Assembly: GCA_965206775.1 (NCBI GenBank)
Contig: CBDBKU010000003.1
Span: 2,790,001 to 2,854,000 of the forward strand
Length of the DNA stretch: 64,000 bases
Source: VXMF01 sp965206775
GTDB taxonomy: Bacteria; Acidobacteriota; Terriglobia; Bryobacterales; UBA6623
Direction of reading: 5' to 3'
Shown in pieces: positions 1 to 7,852 of the stretch. A program made the translations under genes and the position numbers. A model generated the notes under the pieces. That model did no database searches. It was given only the letters and a program-made list of their open reading frames with translations, and was not told the origin of the DNA. The first letter of the stretch is position 1, and each line of letters opens with the position of its first letter.

Positions 1-642
1 AGCCGCTGCAAGCCCGCTGCGATAGTTTCGCGGTAGTGAAGGCATCAGACTGCTCCTTCTATTGAATCACGTTTCTCCAATACCCGTCCATCCCATGCAA
101 CTCATTGATGTAGAGGATGTTACGAGCGTTTGAACGGTAATGCGGCCGATGTCGCCGGATGGGCCGACATCGTGCGAAACACCATCCAGGTCCGTTTCCG
201 GGACACTTCGGCTTTCTCCCGCCTGAGCCCCCTGTCATCGCTCCACTCTCGTCGCGGAACGGGCCAGGCTGGAAGCGTTGCAGGAAGCGGTCCGGACTGC
301 GGAGCGAGACATCGCGTCGCTGGAAGCGCTGTCGGCCAGGTCGGAGCAACGCGTCAGCCCGGACCGGTCCGGAGCGCCAGGCCTGCGGACAGGCAACGCC
401 ATTCGATGGGTCATCGCAACCCGTCTCCTGGCATGGCGTTACCCGGCCTCGCCCGGGCGCCGGCGCGCCTGTCCGGCCCGGTAGCGGGCGATGTCCGGTT
501 CCGGGATCACAGAGTGGCGCACCATCCGAACGACCGCATTCCAAGGCCTTGCGCTTGCGCGTCGAACTTCGCCGCCTCGTCTCTCCTCGTGTTGACGCCG
601 CGTGACTCCAGCCGCCGACTCCCCGATCTGTTCCGAGCCGGT
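1..642. other. Unassigned edge region, probably decayed DNA
   Basis: I see no gene here that I can support. Open frames exist on both strands, but their translations are arginine/alanine-rich and low-complexity, which is what GC-rich DNA gives by chance. A short plus-strand stretch around 240-360 would encode a charged, coiled-coil-like segment (about 35 residues rich in E, R, A and L) that runs into nonsense, so it may be a remnant of a lost gene. The region lies just downstream of the broken serine recombinase, which ends at 643 on the minus strand. Confidence 0.4.
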
Positions 643-1510
643 TCACGTTCCCGCCCCCCAGTCCAGCAAGCGCTGCCGATCCCAATCCCGCTTCACGTAC
701 AGGCCCTTGTGCGTGCCGCGCACGATGCGCTTGGCATCCAAGGCCCCCTCGCGAATGCGTTGCCACAGGGCCTGTCGCGACAGGCCCAGCTCGCGCCGCG
801 CTTGCTTCGCCCGCACATACCCCTCCGGCGGCGACTCGCAGAACCGCGCCCGCACTGCCGGGCTCAGACGCACCTGCAGGGCGGCGCCCTCCACCGCTGC
901 CTCCGCAGGCACGAAGCCCTGCTGGATCCAGCGATAGAGCGTGCTCGCCGTCGTGCCCAGCTCCCGCGCCGCCTCGCTGACGCTCTGCGGCGGCGCCTCT
1001 GCCTGCCGCTTCCCGCCCCGCAAGAGCTTGATGCCGTGACGCTGCCGCAGGCTTGCCACGATCCCCCGGCTGAATTCCATCCCGCGCGCCGACCGCAGCC
1101 CCTGCCGGTTCAGCGTCTCCGCGATCCGCTCGTCCGCGTGCAGCAGCGCCAGCCCCCGCACGATCTCCACCGTGGCGGGGTCGTCTTGTATCGGCGGCGG
1201 CGTCACGCGCGCAGGCAAGGGCAGGTCGGTCTCGTCGATCCAGCCGCCGCGCCAGCGCAGCAGCACATGCAAATGGCCCGCTGCCCGCTCCACCTTCAGC
1301 ACGACCTCTTCCACCAGCGCCGCCAGCAGCCGCTTGCGATCCCGCGCACTGACTCGAGGCGATTCCCACAGACTGCGCACCCGCGCCCCCAACTGCGCGA
1401 ACACCTCCCCGGACACTTCCGGGTCACGCCGCGGCTCGCGCTCCGCGGCCTGTTCCAACTCCCGCTGCGCCCGCTCGACCTCGCGCAACGCCGCTTCCCA
1501 GTCCCGCGCT
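643..1510 (-). pseudogene. Large serine recombinase, C-terminal fragment (split by IS)
   Basis: This is the distal third of a serine recombinase whose N-terminal part lies at 3932-5261. Removing the IS4-family element and one copy of its 8-bp target duplication joins the two parts in frame through the peptide RTLARDWEAALREVERAQ and gives a continuous protein of about 729 residues. The fragment starts in the coiled-coil that follows the zinc-ribbon region. It ends with two helix-turn-helix-like segments (SVSEAARELGTTASTLYRW and RRELGLSRQALWQRIREG) and finishes in DRQRLLDWGAGT. The C-terminal part of such enzymes is thought to recognise DNA. It has no start codon of its own in context, so it is inactive as it stands. 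Confidence 0.85.
1503..1510 (+). repeat. Target-site duplication, left copy
   Basis: The octamer CCCGCGCT ends directly before the left inverted repeat of the IS4-family element. The same octamer follows the right inverted repeat at 3932-3939. Deleting one copy with the element restores the recombinase reading frame exactly. Confidence 0.85.
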
Positions 1511-1524
1511 CTGCCCATGCCCCA
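1511..1524 (+). repeat. IS4-family left inverted repeat
   Basis: CTGCCCATGCCCCA matches the inverted right end at 12 of 14 positions, the two mismatches lying at positions 6 and 7. Confidence 0.85.
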
Positions 1525-1570
1525 GATCTGGCAGTTGACAAATGCATGGTCGTTGTGGCATTCCTGAAGC

Positions 1571-3907
1571 ATGCTCGACCAACATTGCATTGCGCAGACC
1601 CTCTCGCATTCCGAGGCCGTGGCGACCCTGCAGGTGCTGCTGGCGCAGGCTGGCAACACCAGCCGGACCGCGTTCGCCCGCCGCGTGTGCCGGGAGTTCG
1701 GCTTCCTCGACTCTCGCGGCCAGCTGCAGCTGGCGAGCTGCCAGAAGGCCTTGCGCAGCCTGCACCGCGACAGGCGCATCGCTTTGCCGCCCCCGCGCCA
1801 TGGCGGCCGCCTCGGCGACTGCCGTCCGCGTCGGCTCGGCCAGCCGGTCCCGCTACCGCATGCGGTTCCCCCTAAGGCCGGCGCGGTCGCCGGCCTGGCG
1901 CTGACCCCGGTGACGACCCCGCTCCAGCGGCGGACCTGGAACGAGCTGGTCGCCAGCGAGCACCCGCAGGGTGCCGTGATCCACGTCGGCGCCCAGTTGC
2001 GCTACCTGATTGAGTCCGAGCACGGCGTGCTGGGGGCGATCGGCTTCGCCGCCTCGGCCCTGGCTCTCGCGGCCCGCGACGAGTGGATCGGCTGGGATGC
2101 GCAGCTGCGCCGCAAGCGGCTGCACCGCGTGCTCGGCCTGAGCCGCTTCCTGATCCGTCCCTCCGTGCGCTGTCACCTGCTCGCTTCCAAGGTGCTCGGC
2201 ATGGTCCTGCGACGGCTGCCCGAGGATTTCCAGCAGCGCTATGGCTACCGGCCCGCCCTGGTGGAAACCTATTGCGATCCGCAGCACCACGCCGGCACCT
2301 GCTTCCGCGCCGCCAACTGGACCTGCGTCGGCGAGACCGCCGGCCGCGGTCGCTTCGCCCTCCCCGGCCAGCGCGTGCCGGTCAAGGCCGTCTTCCTCTA
2401 CCCGCTGCAGCGCGACTGGCGCCGCCTGCTCGGTGCCGACGCAGCGCTGCCCTGCGCGCCGCTGGGGCCGGCCGACGGCCTCGCCCTCGACCAGTTCGCC
2501 GACAACGAACTGGGCCGGGCGCCGCTGGGTGATCTACGCTTGTCGAAGCGGCTGGTGCAGACCGCGCAGATGCAGGCCGCCGCTCCCATGGCATCGATCC
2601 CAGCCGCCGCGCAGGGCCTGCGGGCCGCCATCAAGGGCCACTACCGCCTGATCGACCAGCCGGACGAGTCGGCGGTGACCCCGGAGAACATCCTCGCGCC
2701 GCACCGCCAGCGCACGCTGCGGCGCCTGCAGGCCGAGAGCGTGGTGCTGTGCGTGCAGGACGGCACCGATCTCAACTTCGCCGAGCATCCCGGCTGCGCG
2801 GGGCTGGGCCTGATCGGCAAGAACACGAACGCGCAGGGCACGCTGGGGCTGCACATGCACTCGACGCTGGCGCTGAGCCCGGAGGGCATCCCGCTGGGGG
2901 TGCTCAAGATCCAGTACGAGGCGCCGGACGGGCAGGCGCAGCGCGGCCGGCCGCTGGAAGAGCGCAAGACCTACCGCTGGATCCGCGGGTTGCGGGACTG
3001 CGCGGAGGTGGCGGGCCAGTTGGCGGGCACGCGCGTGGTGTCGGTGATGGACCGCGAGGCCGACGTGCACGCGCTGTTCGCCGAGCAGCGCCGGCTGGAG
3101 GGAGTCGAGCTGCTGGTGCGGGCCAAGCACAACCGCGCGCTGGGCCCGCACCGGCCGAAGCTGTTCGAGCACATGCGGGAGCAGGCGGTCCAGGGGCAGT
3201 TGCGGATCGAGGTGCAGCGGAGTTCGGCGCGGCGGGGCACGCGCCAGCAGAAAGCCAAGCCGCTGCGCGCGGCGCGCGCGGCGCAGGCCGAGCTGCGCTG
3301 GCAGACGGTGGAGTTGCCGGCCCCGGCGCGGGGGGAGGAACCGCTGCGGCTGCAGCTGGTGCACGTGTGGGAGCGGACGGTGCCGGAGGGGGTGGAAGCG
3401 CTGGAGTGGTTCCTGCTGACGACGGTGCCGGTGGCGTCGCTGGCGGATGCGCAGCAGGTGCTGGAGTGGTACCGGCTGCGCTGGCGCATCGAGGACTGGC
3501 ACCGGATTCTGAAGTCGGGCTGCAAGGTGGAGTACCTGGGGCACCGGACGGGGGAGCGGATCGAGCGGGCGGTGACGATCAAGGCGGTGATCGCCTGGCG
3601 GCTGGCGGCGCTGACGCTGCTGGGGCGGGAGACCCCCGAATTGCCGGCCGCGGTGTTCTTCACGGAGGTCCAGATGCGGGTGCTGCGGCACTTCGCGTCC
3701 AAGCGCAGGCTGGCCGAGCCGGGCAACCTGGGGCTGGCGGTGCGGACCATGGCAATTCTGGGCGGCTACCTGTACCGCAAGAACGCTCCGCCGCCGGGCC
3801 ATCAAAAGATCTGGGAGGGCTGGACCCGATTGACCATCATGAGCGAAGCCTATGAGCTCAGAGACTACTTCGAGCCGCCTCTAATCGCCTCTCAGGAGAA
3901 GCCCTGA
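1571..3907 (+). CDS. IS4-family (Tn5-like) transposase with N-terminal DUF4338/DruA-like domain
   Basis: The 778-residue protein has two parts. Residues about 25-285 look like DUF4338, the family of Druantia DruA: GAQLRYLIESE, ARDEWIGWD, ANWTCVGETAGRGRF and YPLQRDWRRLL are in the expected order. Residues about 305-375 match the Tn5 transposase N-terminal domain (FADNELGRAPLGDLRLSKR). The catalytic core follows with D397 in VQDGTDLNF, D494 in VMDREADVH and E641 in the Y-x2-R-x3-E-x6-K signature (YRLRWRIEDWHRILK). All three acidic residues of the DDE triad are present, so the enzyme should be active. It is the only gene of the element. The role of the DruA-like domain is unknown; DNA binding or target choice is possible. 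No clear Shine-Dalgarno site precedes the ATG. Confidence 0.9.
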   Translation: MLDQHCIAQTLSHSEAVATLQVLLAQAGNTSRTAFARRVCREFGFLDSRGQLQLASCQKALRSLHRDRRIALPPPRHGGRLGDCRPRRLGQPVPLPHAVPPKAGAVAGLALTPVTTPLQRRTWNELVASEHPQGAVIHVGAQLRYLIESEHGVLGAIGFAASALALAARDEWIGWDAQLRRKRLHRVLGLSRFLIRPSVRCHLLASKVLGMVLRRLPEDFQQRYGYRPALVETYCDPQHHAGTCFRAANWTCVGETAGRGRFALPGQRVPVKAVFLYPLQRDWRRLLGADAALPCAPLGPADGLALDQFADNELGRAPLGDLRLSKRLVQTAQMQAAAPMASIPAAAQGLRAAIKGHYRLIDQPDESAVTPENILAPHRQRTLRRLQAESVVLCVQDGTDLNFAEHPGCAGLGLIGKNTNAQGTLGLHMHSTLALSPEGIPLGVLKIQYEAPDGQAQRGRPLEERKTYRWIRGLRDCAEVAGQLAGTRVVSVMDREADVHALFAEQRRLEGVELLVRAKHNRALGPHRPKLFEHMREQAVQGQLRIEVQRSSARRGTRQQKAKPLRAARAAQAELRWQTVELPAPARGEEPLRLQLVHVWERTVPEGVEALEWFLLTTVPVASLADAQQVLEWYRLRWRIEDWHRILKSGCKVEYLGHRTGERIERAVTIKAVIAWRLAALTLLGRETPELPAAVFFTEVQMRVLRHFASKRRLAEPGNLGLAVRTMAILGGYLYRKNAPPPGHQKIWEGWTRLTIMSEAYELRDYFEPPLIASQEKP

Positions 3908-3917
3908 TCGTGACTTG

Positions 3918-3931
3918 TGGGGCAACGGCAG
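3918..3931 (-). repeat. IS4-family right inverted repeat
   Basis: The reverse complement reads CTGCCGTTGCCCCA and pairs with the left end at 1511-1524 with two mismatches. The transposase stop lies 10 bp before it. Confidence 0.85.
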
Positions 3932-3939
3932 CCCGCGCT
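3932..3939 (+). repeat. Target-site duplication, right copy
   Basis: CCCGCGCT directly follows the right end of the IS4-family element and is identical to 1503-1510. Confidence 0.85.
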
Positions 3940-5261
3940 AGCGTCCGCGTGACCAAGCGGTTCTCCGGATCCTCCGCCTTGTACCTCCTCTCGGCCAGCT
4001 GCGCTGCGTACGCGCAGCGCTCCAATTCCAGCTCGTAGCTGCGCAATCGCCTCGCTTCCCGCTCCTCCGCCTGCCGCTCCGCTCGCAGCGCCGCCTCGAC
4101 GCCGCCCATGCCCGCCGCTTCCAGAAACCGCTCCGAGACCCACCGTTCCAGCTGCGCTCCGCCGACCGACTGGCACCCGCGCTTCCCCGTCCCGGACTGA
4201 CTTGCCAGACACACGTATCTCACCCCGCTGCCGTACAGCACCTGCATCCGCCGACCGCACACCCCGCACGCCACCAGCCGTTGCAGCAGCGCCCTCCCCT
4301 CGCGCGGCGCTCCGCTCCCCACGCGCAACGAATTCTCCGCCATGCGCTCCTGGATCTCCAGCCATTCATGCCACTCGACATAGCCCTCGTGATGCTTCTC
4401 CAGCACCACCGTCCACTCCTGCCTCGGCAACCTCAGCACCTTCTTGCTCACCTCCCCCCGCCCGTCCACCCGCAACTCCGTCCGCTGCCGCTGGTACACG
4501 TACGCCCCTCCCATCAGCGGGTTCGTCAGCACTTGGTACACCCGCGCGTAGGTCGCCTCGCTCCACTCCATCTCCCTGTTTCCGCGCTTCCCCGGCAGCT
4601 TCGTCCCCGCCTCCCGCAGCTTGCGCACCGTCTGCCGCGCCGAACCCGTCTCATGGAATTTCGCGAACACCTCCGCGATCGCCTGCCGCACCTGCTCGTC
4701 GGGGTCCTTGCGCAACTCCGTGCCGACCACCACGTACCCGCTCGCCACGCTCCGATACAACTCGCCACGCTCCGCCTTGCTCCGCAGGCCCTCGTCCATG
4801 CGCGCCTTGATCCGGAACCGCTCCTCCTCCGACAACGTCCCCTCGATCCCCAGCACCACCCGGTGGTCGCCCTCCCTCAAGTCGTACACCTTGCCCGCCT
4901 TCACGAACAGCGTGTCGGTCAGCCGCAGCCAGCGCAACAAGCCGAACCATTCCGCCGTGTCGCGCGCCAAGCGCGACGAATCCAGGCCCAGCACCACCCC
5001 CACCCGTCCCCGCGCCACCAGCCGCGTCAGCTTCGCGAAGCCCGTCCGCTCCGTATCCCCCGCCGCCGAAACCCCCAGGTCGTCGTCGATCACCTCGACC
5101 CGCTCCGCCGGCCAGCCCAGATTCCGCGCCACTTCCCGCAATCCATACTGCAGCCGCGTCGATTCCCGGTTCGTCAGCACCTGCTGCGGCGTCGATTGGC
5201 GCACATAGACCACCGCCAGCCGCTCAAGATGCCGTTCGCGGATCGTCGTCTCCCGCTTCAT
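3932..5261 (-). pseudogene. Large serine recombinase, N-terminal fragment (split by IS)
   Basis: This is the catalytic part of a large serine recombinase. It opens with RLAVVYVRQSTPQQV, which contains the nucleophile Ser in the YVRQS motif (residue 23). The resolvase core continues with GLDSSRLARD and EERFRIKARMDEG. A Recombinase domain follows (LTNPLMGGAYVYQR), then a zinc ribbon (CGVCGRR, later CQSVGG) and a coiled-coil reaching RYKAEDPENRLVTRTLAR, where the IS4 element interrupts it. Read-through into the element adds about 24 foreign residues before a stop at 3858. The C-terminal part lies at 643-1510. The start overlaps the end of the upstream small gene by 38 bp, an operon-like arrangement. 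Confidence 0.88.
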
Positions 5262-5427
5262 TCCGGGCCTCCTTCTCCGCGATCCGCAGCATCAGCCGCG
5301 CCAGCTCTTCCAGCAGTTCCTCGTGCGCCGCCTCCGGAAAGCTGTTCCACAGCGCCAGCCGCTCCTCGTGTTCCAGCAGCCCCGGCAGAGACGCCTGCCA
5401 GTTCGCCGCTCCCTCCTTCTCCGCCAT
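5224..5427 (-). CDS. Small conserved-looking protein of the serine recombinase module
   Basis: This reading frame of 67 residues starts MAEKEGAANWQ and is acidic and leucine/glutamate-rich, probably helical (HEELLEELARLMLRIAEKEA). It lies between the DUF5372-type gene and the recombinase and overlaps the recombinase start by 38 bp, so the two are likely translated together. An in-frame upstream start could add about 14 residues. I do not recognise a function; its position suggests an accessory part of the recombinase module. The amino-acid composition is much more protein-like than that of the competing frames. Confidence 0.55.
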   Translation of the reverse strand: MAEKEGAANWQASLPGLLEHEERLALWNSFPEAAHEELLEELARLMLRIAEKEARNEAGDDDPRTAS

Positions 5428-5700
5428 GCGCGTCCTCCAGCACCTGCACCAGTTTCTGCAAGGCATGATAGTCCGCCATGCGGCCCTGCGTGCGCGGCGC
5501 ATCGTCCGCAGGAGCCTCCCAGCTGGTCCACGCCGCAGGGATGCTCTTGCGCTTGCCATCGGGCAGTTCGACCCACAACGCCAGACTACCGTCCGAGCGC
5601 CGTTTCCGAGCCAGCACCGCCAGCTCCTGACCGTCGAGGGGGTGTCCGAGGCGCTTGATCAGAACCCGCTCAGGCCCGCAATCGCGGAATGGATTAGTTT
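5258..5700 (-). pseudogene. DUF5372-type protein, 5'-truncated
   Basis: The frame reads from NPFRDCGPERVLIKRLGHPL through DGQELAVLARKR and LALWVELPDGKRKSIPAAWTSW. This resembles the small DUF5372 (Y4bD/Y4pK-like) proteins that often sit upstream of serine recombinases. No start codon or ribosome-binding site appears before the sequence runs into the ISNCY transposase fragment at about 5700, so the 5' end is probably lost. After about residue 90 the translation becomes a glycine/alanine-rich low-complexity tail that overlaps the 67-residue gene in another frame, so the true end may be earlier than 5258. Confidence 0.5.
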
Positions 5701-6666
5701 GATCTGCTCTTGGTCGAGACCGACGTGCATTACCCGACGGACGTGAGCCTGCTGTGGGACGCGCTGCGCTGCCTGATCCGGGTCACGGCGCTGGCCTGCG
5801 AGCAGCACGGCCTGGGCGGCTGGCGCCAGAGCGCGCATCTGATCCGGACAGTGCGCGGCCTGTTCCAGCGGGTGCGCTCGTCGAAGCGAAGGAAGCAGCA
5901 GCCGCGGCGGGTGCAGGACTACTTGCGGCAGGCGCGCTGCATAGCGGAGCGCGCGAAGGCGTCTCTGGAGCGCTTGGAGGCGGCGCGAGCGGGAGAGGGT
6001 ATCGTCAGCGAAATCAAGGGCTTCCTGGAACACGCGGAGCGGCAGGTCGACCAGGTGGAGCGGCGCGTGCTGCGAGGCGAGACGATTCCGCAAGAGGAGA
6101 AGGTGTTCTCGATTTTCGAGCCGCACACGCGCTGGTGCGCGAAGGGCAAGGCAGGGCGGCCGGTGGAGCTGGGAGTGCCGGTGGGGATCGTGGAGAGCGA
6201 GCACGGGTTCGTGCTGCATGCCAGGATCATGTGGACGGAGCAGGACGTGGACGTGGCGCAGCCGCTGGTGAAGGAGACGCAGGCGATGTATCCGGACTTG
6301 GCGGGCTGCAGTTTCGACAAGGGCTTCCACAGTCCAGCGAACCGGGAGGAGTTGGACAAGGTGCTGGTGTTGAACGCGCTGCCGCAGAAGGGGAAGCTGT
6401 CGAAGGCGGGGCGGGAACGGGAGTCGGAGCCGGGATTCGCGGCGGCGCGGAAGGCGCATCCGGCGGTGGAATCGGCGATCCACAACCTGGAATGCCGGGG
6501 CTTGGACCGGGTGCGGTCGAAAGGGGCGGCGGGCTTCGAGCGAGCGGTGGGGCTGGCGGTGCTGGCGGGGAACCTGCACCGGATCGGACTGCTCCTGCAG
6601 AGGCGGGAGCGGAAGCGGCTGAAGCGGGCACGCAAGCGGGCGCTCCCGCTACGGCTGGCCGCGTAG
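5698..6666 (+). pseudogene. ISNCY-type transposase, N-terminally truncated
   Basis: The frame opens immediately after a TAG at 5695-5697 with FDLLLVETDVHYPTDVSLL, where the aspartate of VETD is the likely first catalytic acidic residue. It continues for about 320 residues with PVELGVPVGIVESEHG and SFDKGFHSP to the end at ALPLRLAA. Family members are normally about 450 residues and begin with a helix-turn-helix region, which is absent here. No ATG and no ribosome-binding site precede the remaining frame, so the gene is dead. Confidence 0.7.
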
Positions 6667-6876
6667 CGGCGAGGGAGCGCCCCGGGAACGAGCAGCGCCA
6701 GCCTGCTGGCAGGCAGGAGTGTGGGAAGGGTGCGCAAGGACTCGGAATCCGGCTTGGAAAGCCGCCATGCGACGGCAAGCCGGGGCGGATTGCGCCCCGA
6801 AACGGCGCCCGCCACCAGCACAGTAACTGGACCCTCGTGTGTGTTTGCGCGAAATTCAGGGGTTTTGTCGCAGGCA
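5698..6876 (+). mobile_element. Truncated ISNCY-type insertion sequence
   Basis: The element is represented by the distal part of its transposase gene plus about 210 bp of non-coding tail (6667-6876). Its left part is missing at about 5698, where the DUF5372/recombinase module begins. Its right edge is placed at about 6876 because the selenoprotein gene on the other strand loses its expected coding continuation there. No inverted repeats could be paired because one end is gone. The DNA is visibly richer in G+C than the selA region beside it. Confidence 0.55.
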
Positions 6877-7365
6877 CTAGCTAGTCGCCGATCGCTCGTC
6901 CCTGCCCCCGTAGCGAAGGTAGATCTGCTCGTCGGCGTTTAGCGCGAAGAAGTACAGAGTGTTGTACCGGTCATAGTCGAATAGGCCGATGTTGATTCCG
7001 TCCATCCTCGTGATGCGGGCCGTCACGTACTCCTGCAGCAAACGGCCCCTCTTCGTGTCTTTCTCGGTCAGCACAACCTGTGCATCAAATACTCTCCCGG
7101 CCCTTCAAGGCGCGCAGCGGAACTCGAGGAAGATCGCCTTCCCGGTTCGCCGGGCCTCCGCTAACGCCTCATCGTACGATTCGATCCAGGTGACGGCCTC
7201 CTTGGCCGACGCGGCCCCGGTCACCAGCAGGCCGATGGCGAGGACGCATCCGGCTCGCCGTCGTCGAGCGACAGCAAGCGCGCGCACCGGCACGCCACGG
7301 AGCCGGGAGACGAAGTTCCCGGAACATGCATTCATACTCTCAGCCACTGGAATCAAGAATACCAT
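6877..7365 (-). CDS. Secreted thioredoxin-like selenoprotein with CxxU motif (in-frame UGA, 3' truncated)
   Basis: One continuous frame is interrupted only by TGA at 7105-7107. Upstream lies a signal peptide (RRRAGCVLAIGLLVTGAASA) and a thioredoxin-like strand, GKAIFLEFRCAP. The UGA comes next, giving C-A-P-U, the position of the second Cys in a thioredoxin CxxC. The same frame then continues with 75 sensible residues, including RAGRVFDAQVVLTEKDTKRG and YFFALNADEQIYLRYGGRD. It ends abruptly at RSATS where the mobile island starts, so the C-terminal helix is probably missing. Read as Sec, the product is 162 residues from the ATG at 7365; an ATG at 7335 or a GTG near the signal peptide is also possible. 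selA and yjbQ lie just upstream on the same strand. The expected role is periplasmic thiol/selenol redox chemistry. The alternative is a pseudogene with a nonsense codon. Confidence 0.72.
7071..7083 (-). promoter_or_regulatory. Putative bacterial SECIS hairpin
   Basis: On the coding strand GCAC-AGGTT-GTGC forms a 4-bp stem with a five-base loop. It starts 21 nt after the UGA at 7105-7107. The loop AGGUU contains the G-U pair that SelB recognises in bacterial SECIS elements and resembles the E. coli fdhF loop AGGUCU. The stem is short, and I saw no strong extension beyond one mismatch. It supports, but does not prove, selenocysteine insertion. Confidence 0.5.
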
Positions 7366-7440
7366 TCAATGCAACACTGTTGCAATTCATGCCCGAAAAG
7401 CTCCCCGTAGGGTGCATGGGGTCGCCAGATGCCCGTCGTC

Positions 7441-7848
7441 TCACGCGCACGCAGCCACCCTTACGTGTACCGTTCGCCGGCGCGGCCGGTTGTCGAAATC
7501 GAGCAGTACGACCTGCTGCCATGCCCCGAGAAGGAGCTGGCCGCCTTCCATCGGAACCGACAGCGACGGCTTCATCAGCGCGGCTCGCAAGTGGGCGTAG
7601 CCGTTGCCATCGCCCCACGCCTCGTTGTGATGGTAGGGCGCACTCGTCGGTGCGATCCGTTCCAACGCTTCTTTCAGGTCGCGGACCGCGCCCGGCTCGA
7701 ATTCAATCGTGGACAGCGCCGCGGTGGAGCCATCCACGAAAACGTGGACAACGCCGTCCTTGACTCCGGAAGTGGATGCGGCGATTCGCACGTTGCCCGT
7801 GATATCGAGGATGTCAGTGAAACCCTTCGTCGACACGCTGAATTTCAT
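7441..7848 (-). CDS. yjbQ: YjbQ family protein (UPF0047, secondary thiamine-phosphate synthase)
   Basis: The 135-residue protein is of normal length for the family. It shows the two hallmark blocks: a strand followed by STAALSTIEFEPG, and YHHNEAWGDGNGYAHL with paired histidines (73-74), then GAWQQVVLLDFDNRPRRR near the end. YjbQ proteins can make thiamine phosphate from its precursors in a side reaction; their main role is unclear. The usual PHTTAA block reads DGSTAAL here, so the first histidine is replaced. The gene starts 4 bp after the selA stop and is surely co-transcribed with it; the selenoprotein gene follows 75 bp downstream. Confidence 0.85.
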   Translation of the reverse strand: MKFSVSTKGFTDILDITGNVRIAASTSGVKDGVVHVFVDGSTAALSTIEFEPGAVRDLKEALERIAPTSAPYHHNEAWGDGNGYAHLRAALMKPSLSVPMEGGQLLLGAWQQVVLLDFDNRPRRRTVHVRVAACA

Positions 7849-7852
7849 TTGG

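Larger units (their letters stand above)
1511..3931 (+). mobile_element. Complete IS4-family insertion sequence (DruA-domain transposase)
   Basis: This 2421-bp element has terminal inverted repeats of 14 bp with two mismatches: CTGCCCATGCCCCA on the left and CTGCCGTTGCCCCA as the reverse complement of the right end. It is flanked by an 8-bp direct repeat. It carries one long gene, a Tn5-like transposase, with its start 60 bp inside the left end and its stop 24 bp before the right end. At 2.4 kb it is longer than a usual IS4-family element (about 1.4-1.6 kb) because the transposase has an extra N-terminal domain. Intact ends, intact gene and clean target duplication point to recent insertion. 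It splits a serine recombinase gene. Confidence 0.88.

Noticed and set aside
59..1369. 436-codon minus-strand open frame
   Set aside because: Alanine/glycine/arginine-rich low-complexity translation, antisense or out of frame to the recombinase fragment; a GC-rich shadow.
2534..3805. 423-codon minus-strand open frame opposite the IS4-family transposase
   Set aside because: Leucine/arginine/histidine-rich shadow of the real transposase gene; no family motif.
4281..5468. 395-codon plus-strand open frame opposite the serine recombinase
   Set aside because: Antisense shadow, rich in proline, leucine and arginine; the recombinase motifs are on the other strand.
7105..7107. UGA as an ordinary stop or nonsense mutation
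   Set aside because: Not fully excluded, but the position in CxxU, the in-frame continuation, the hairpin and the nearby selA make selenocysteine the better reading.
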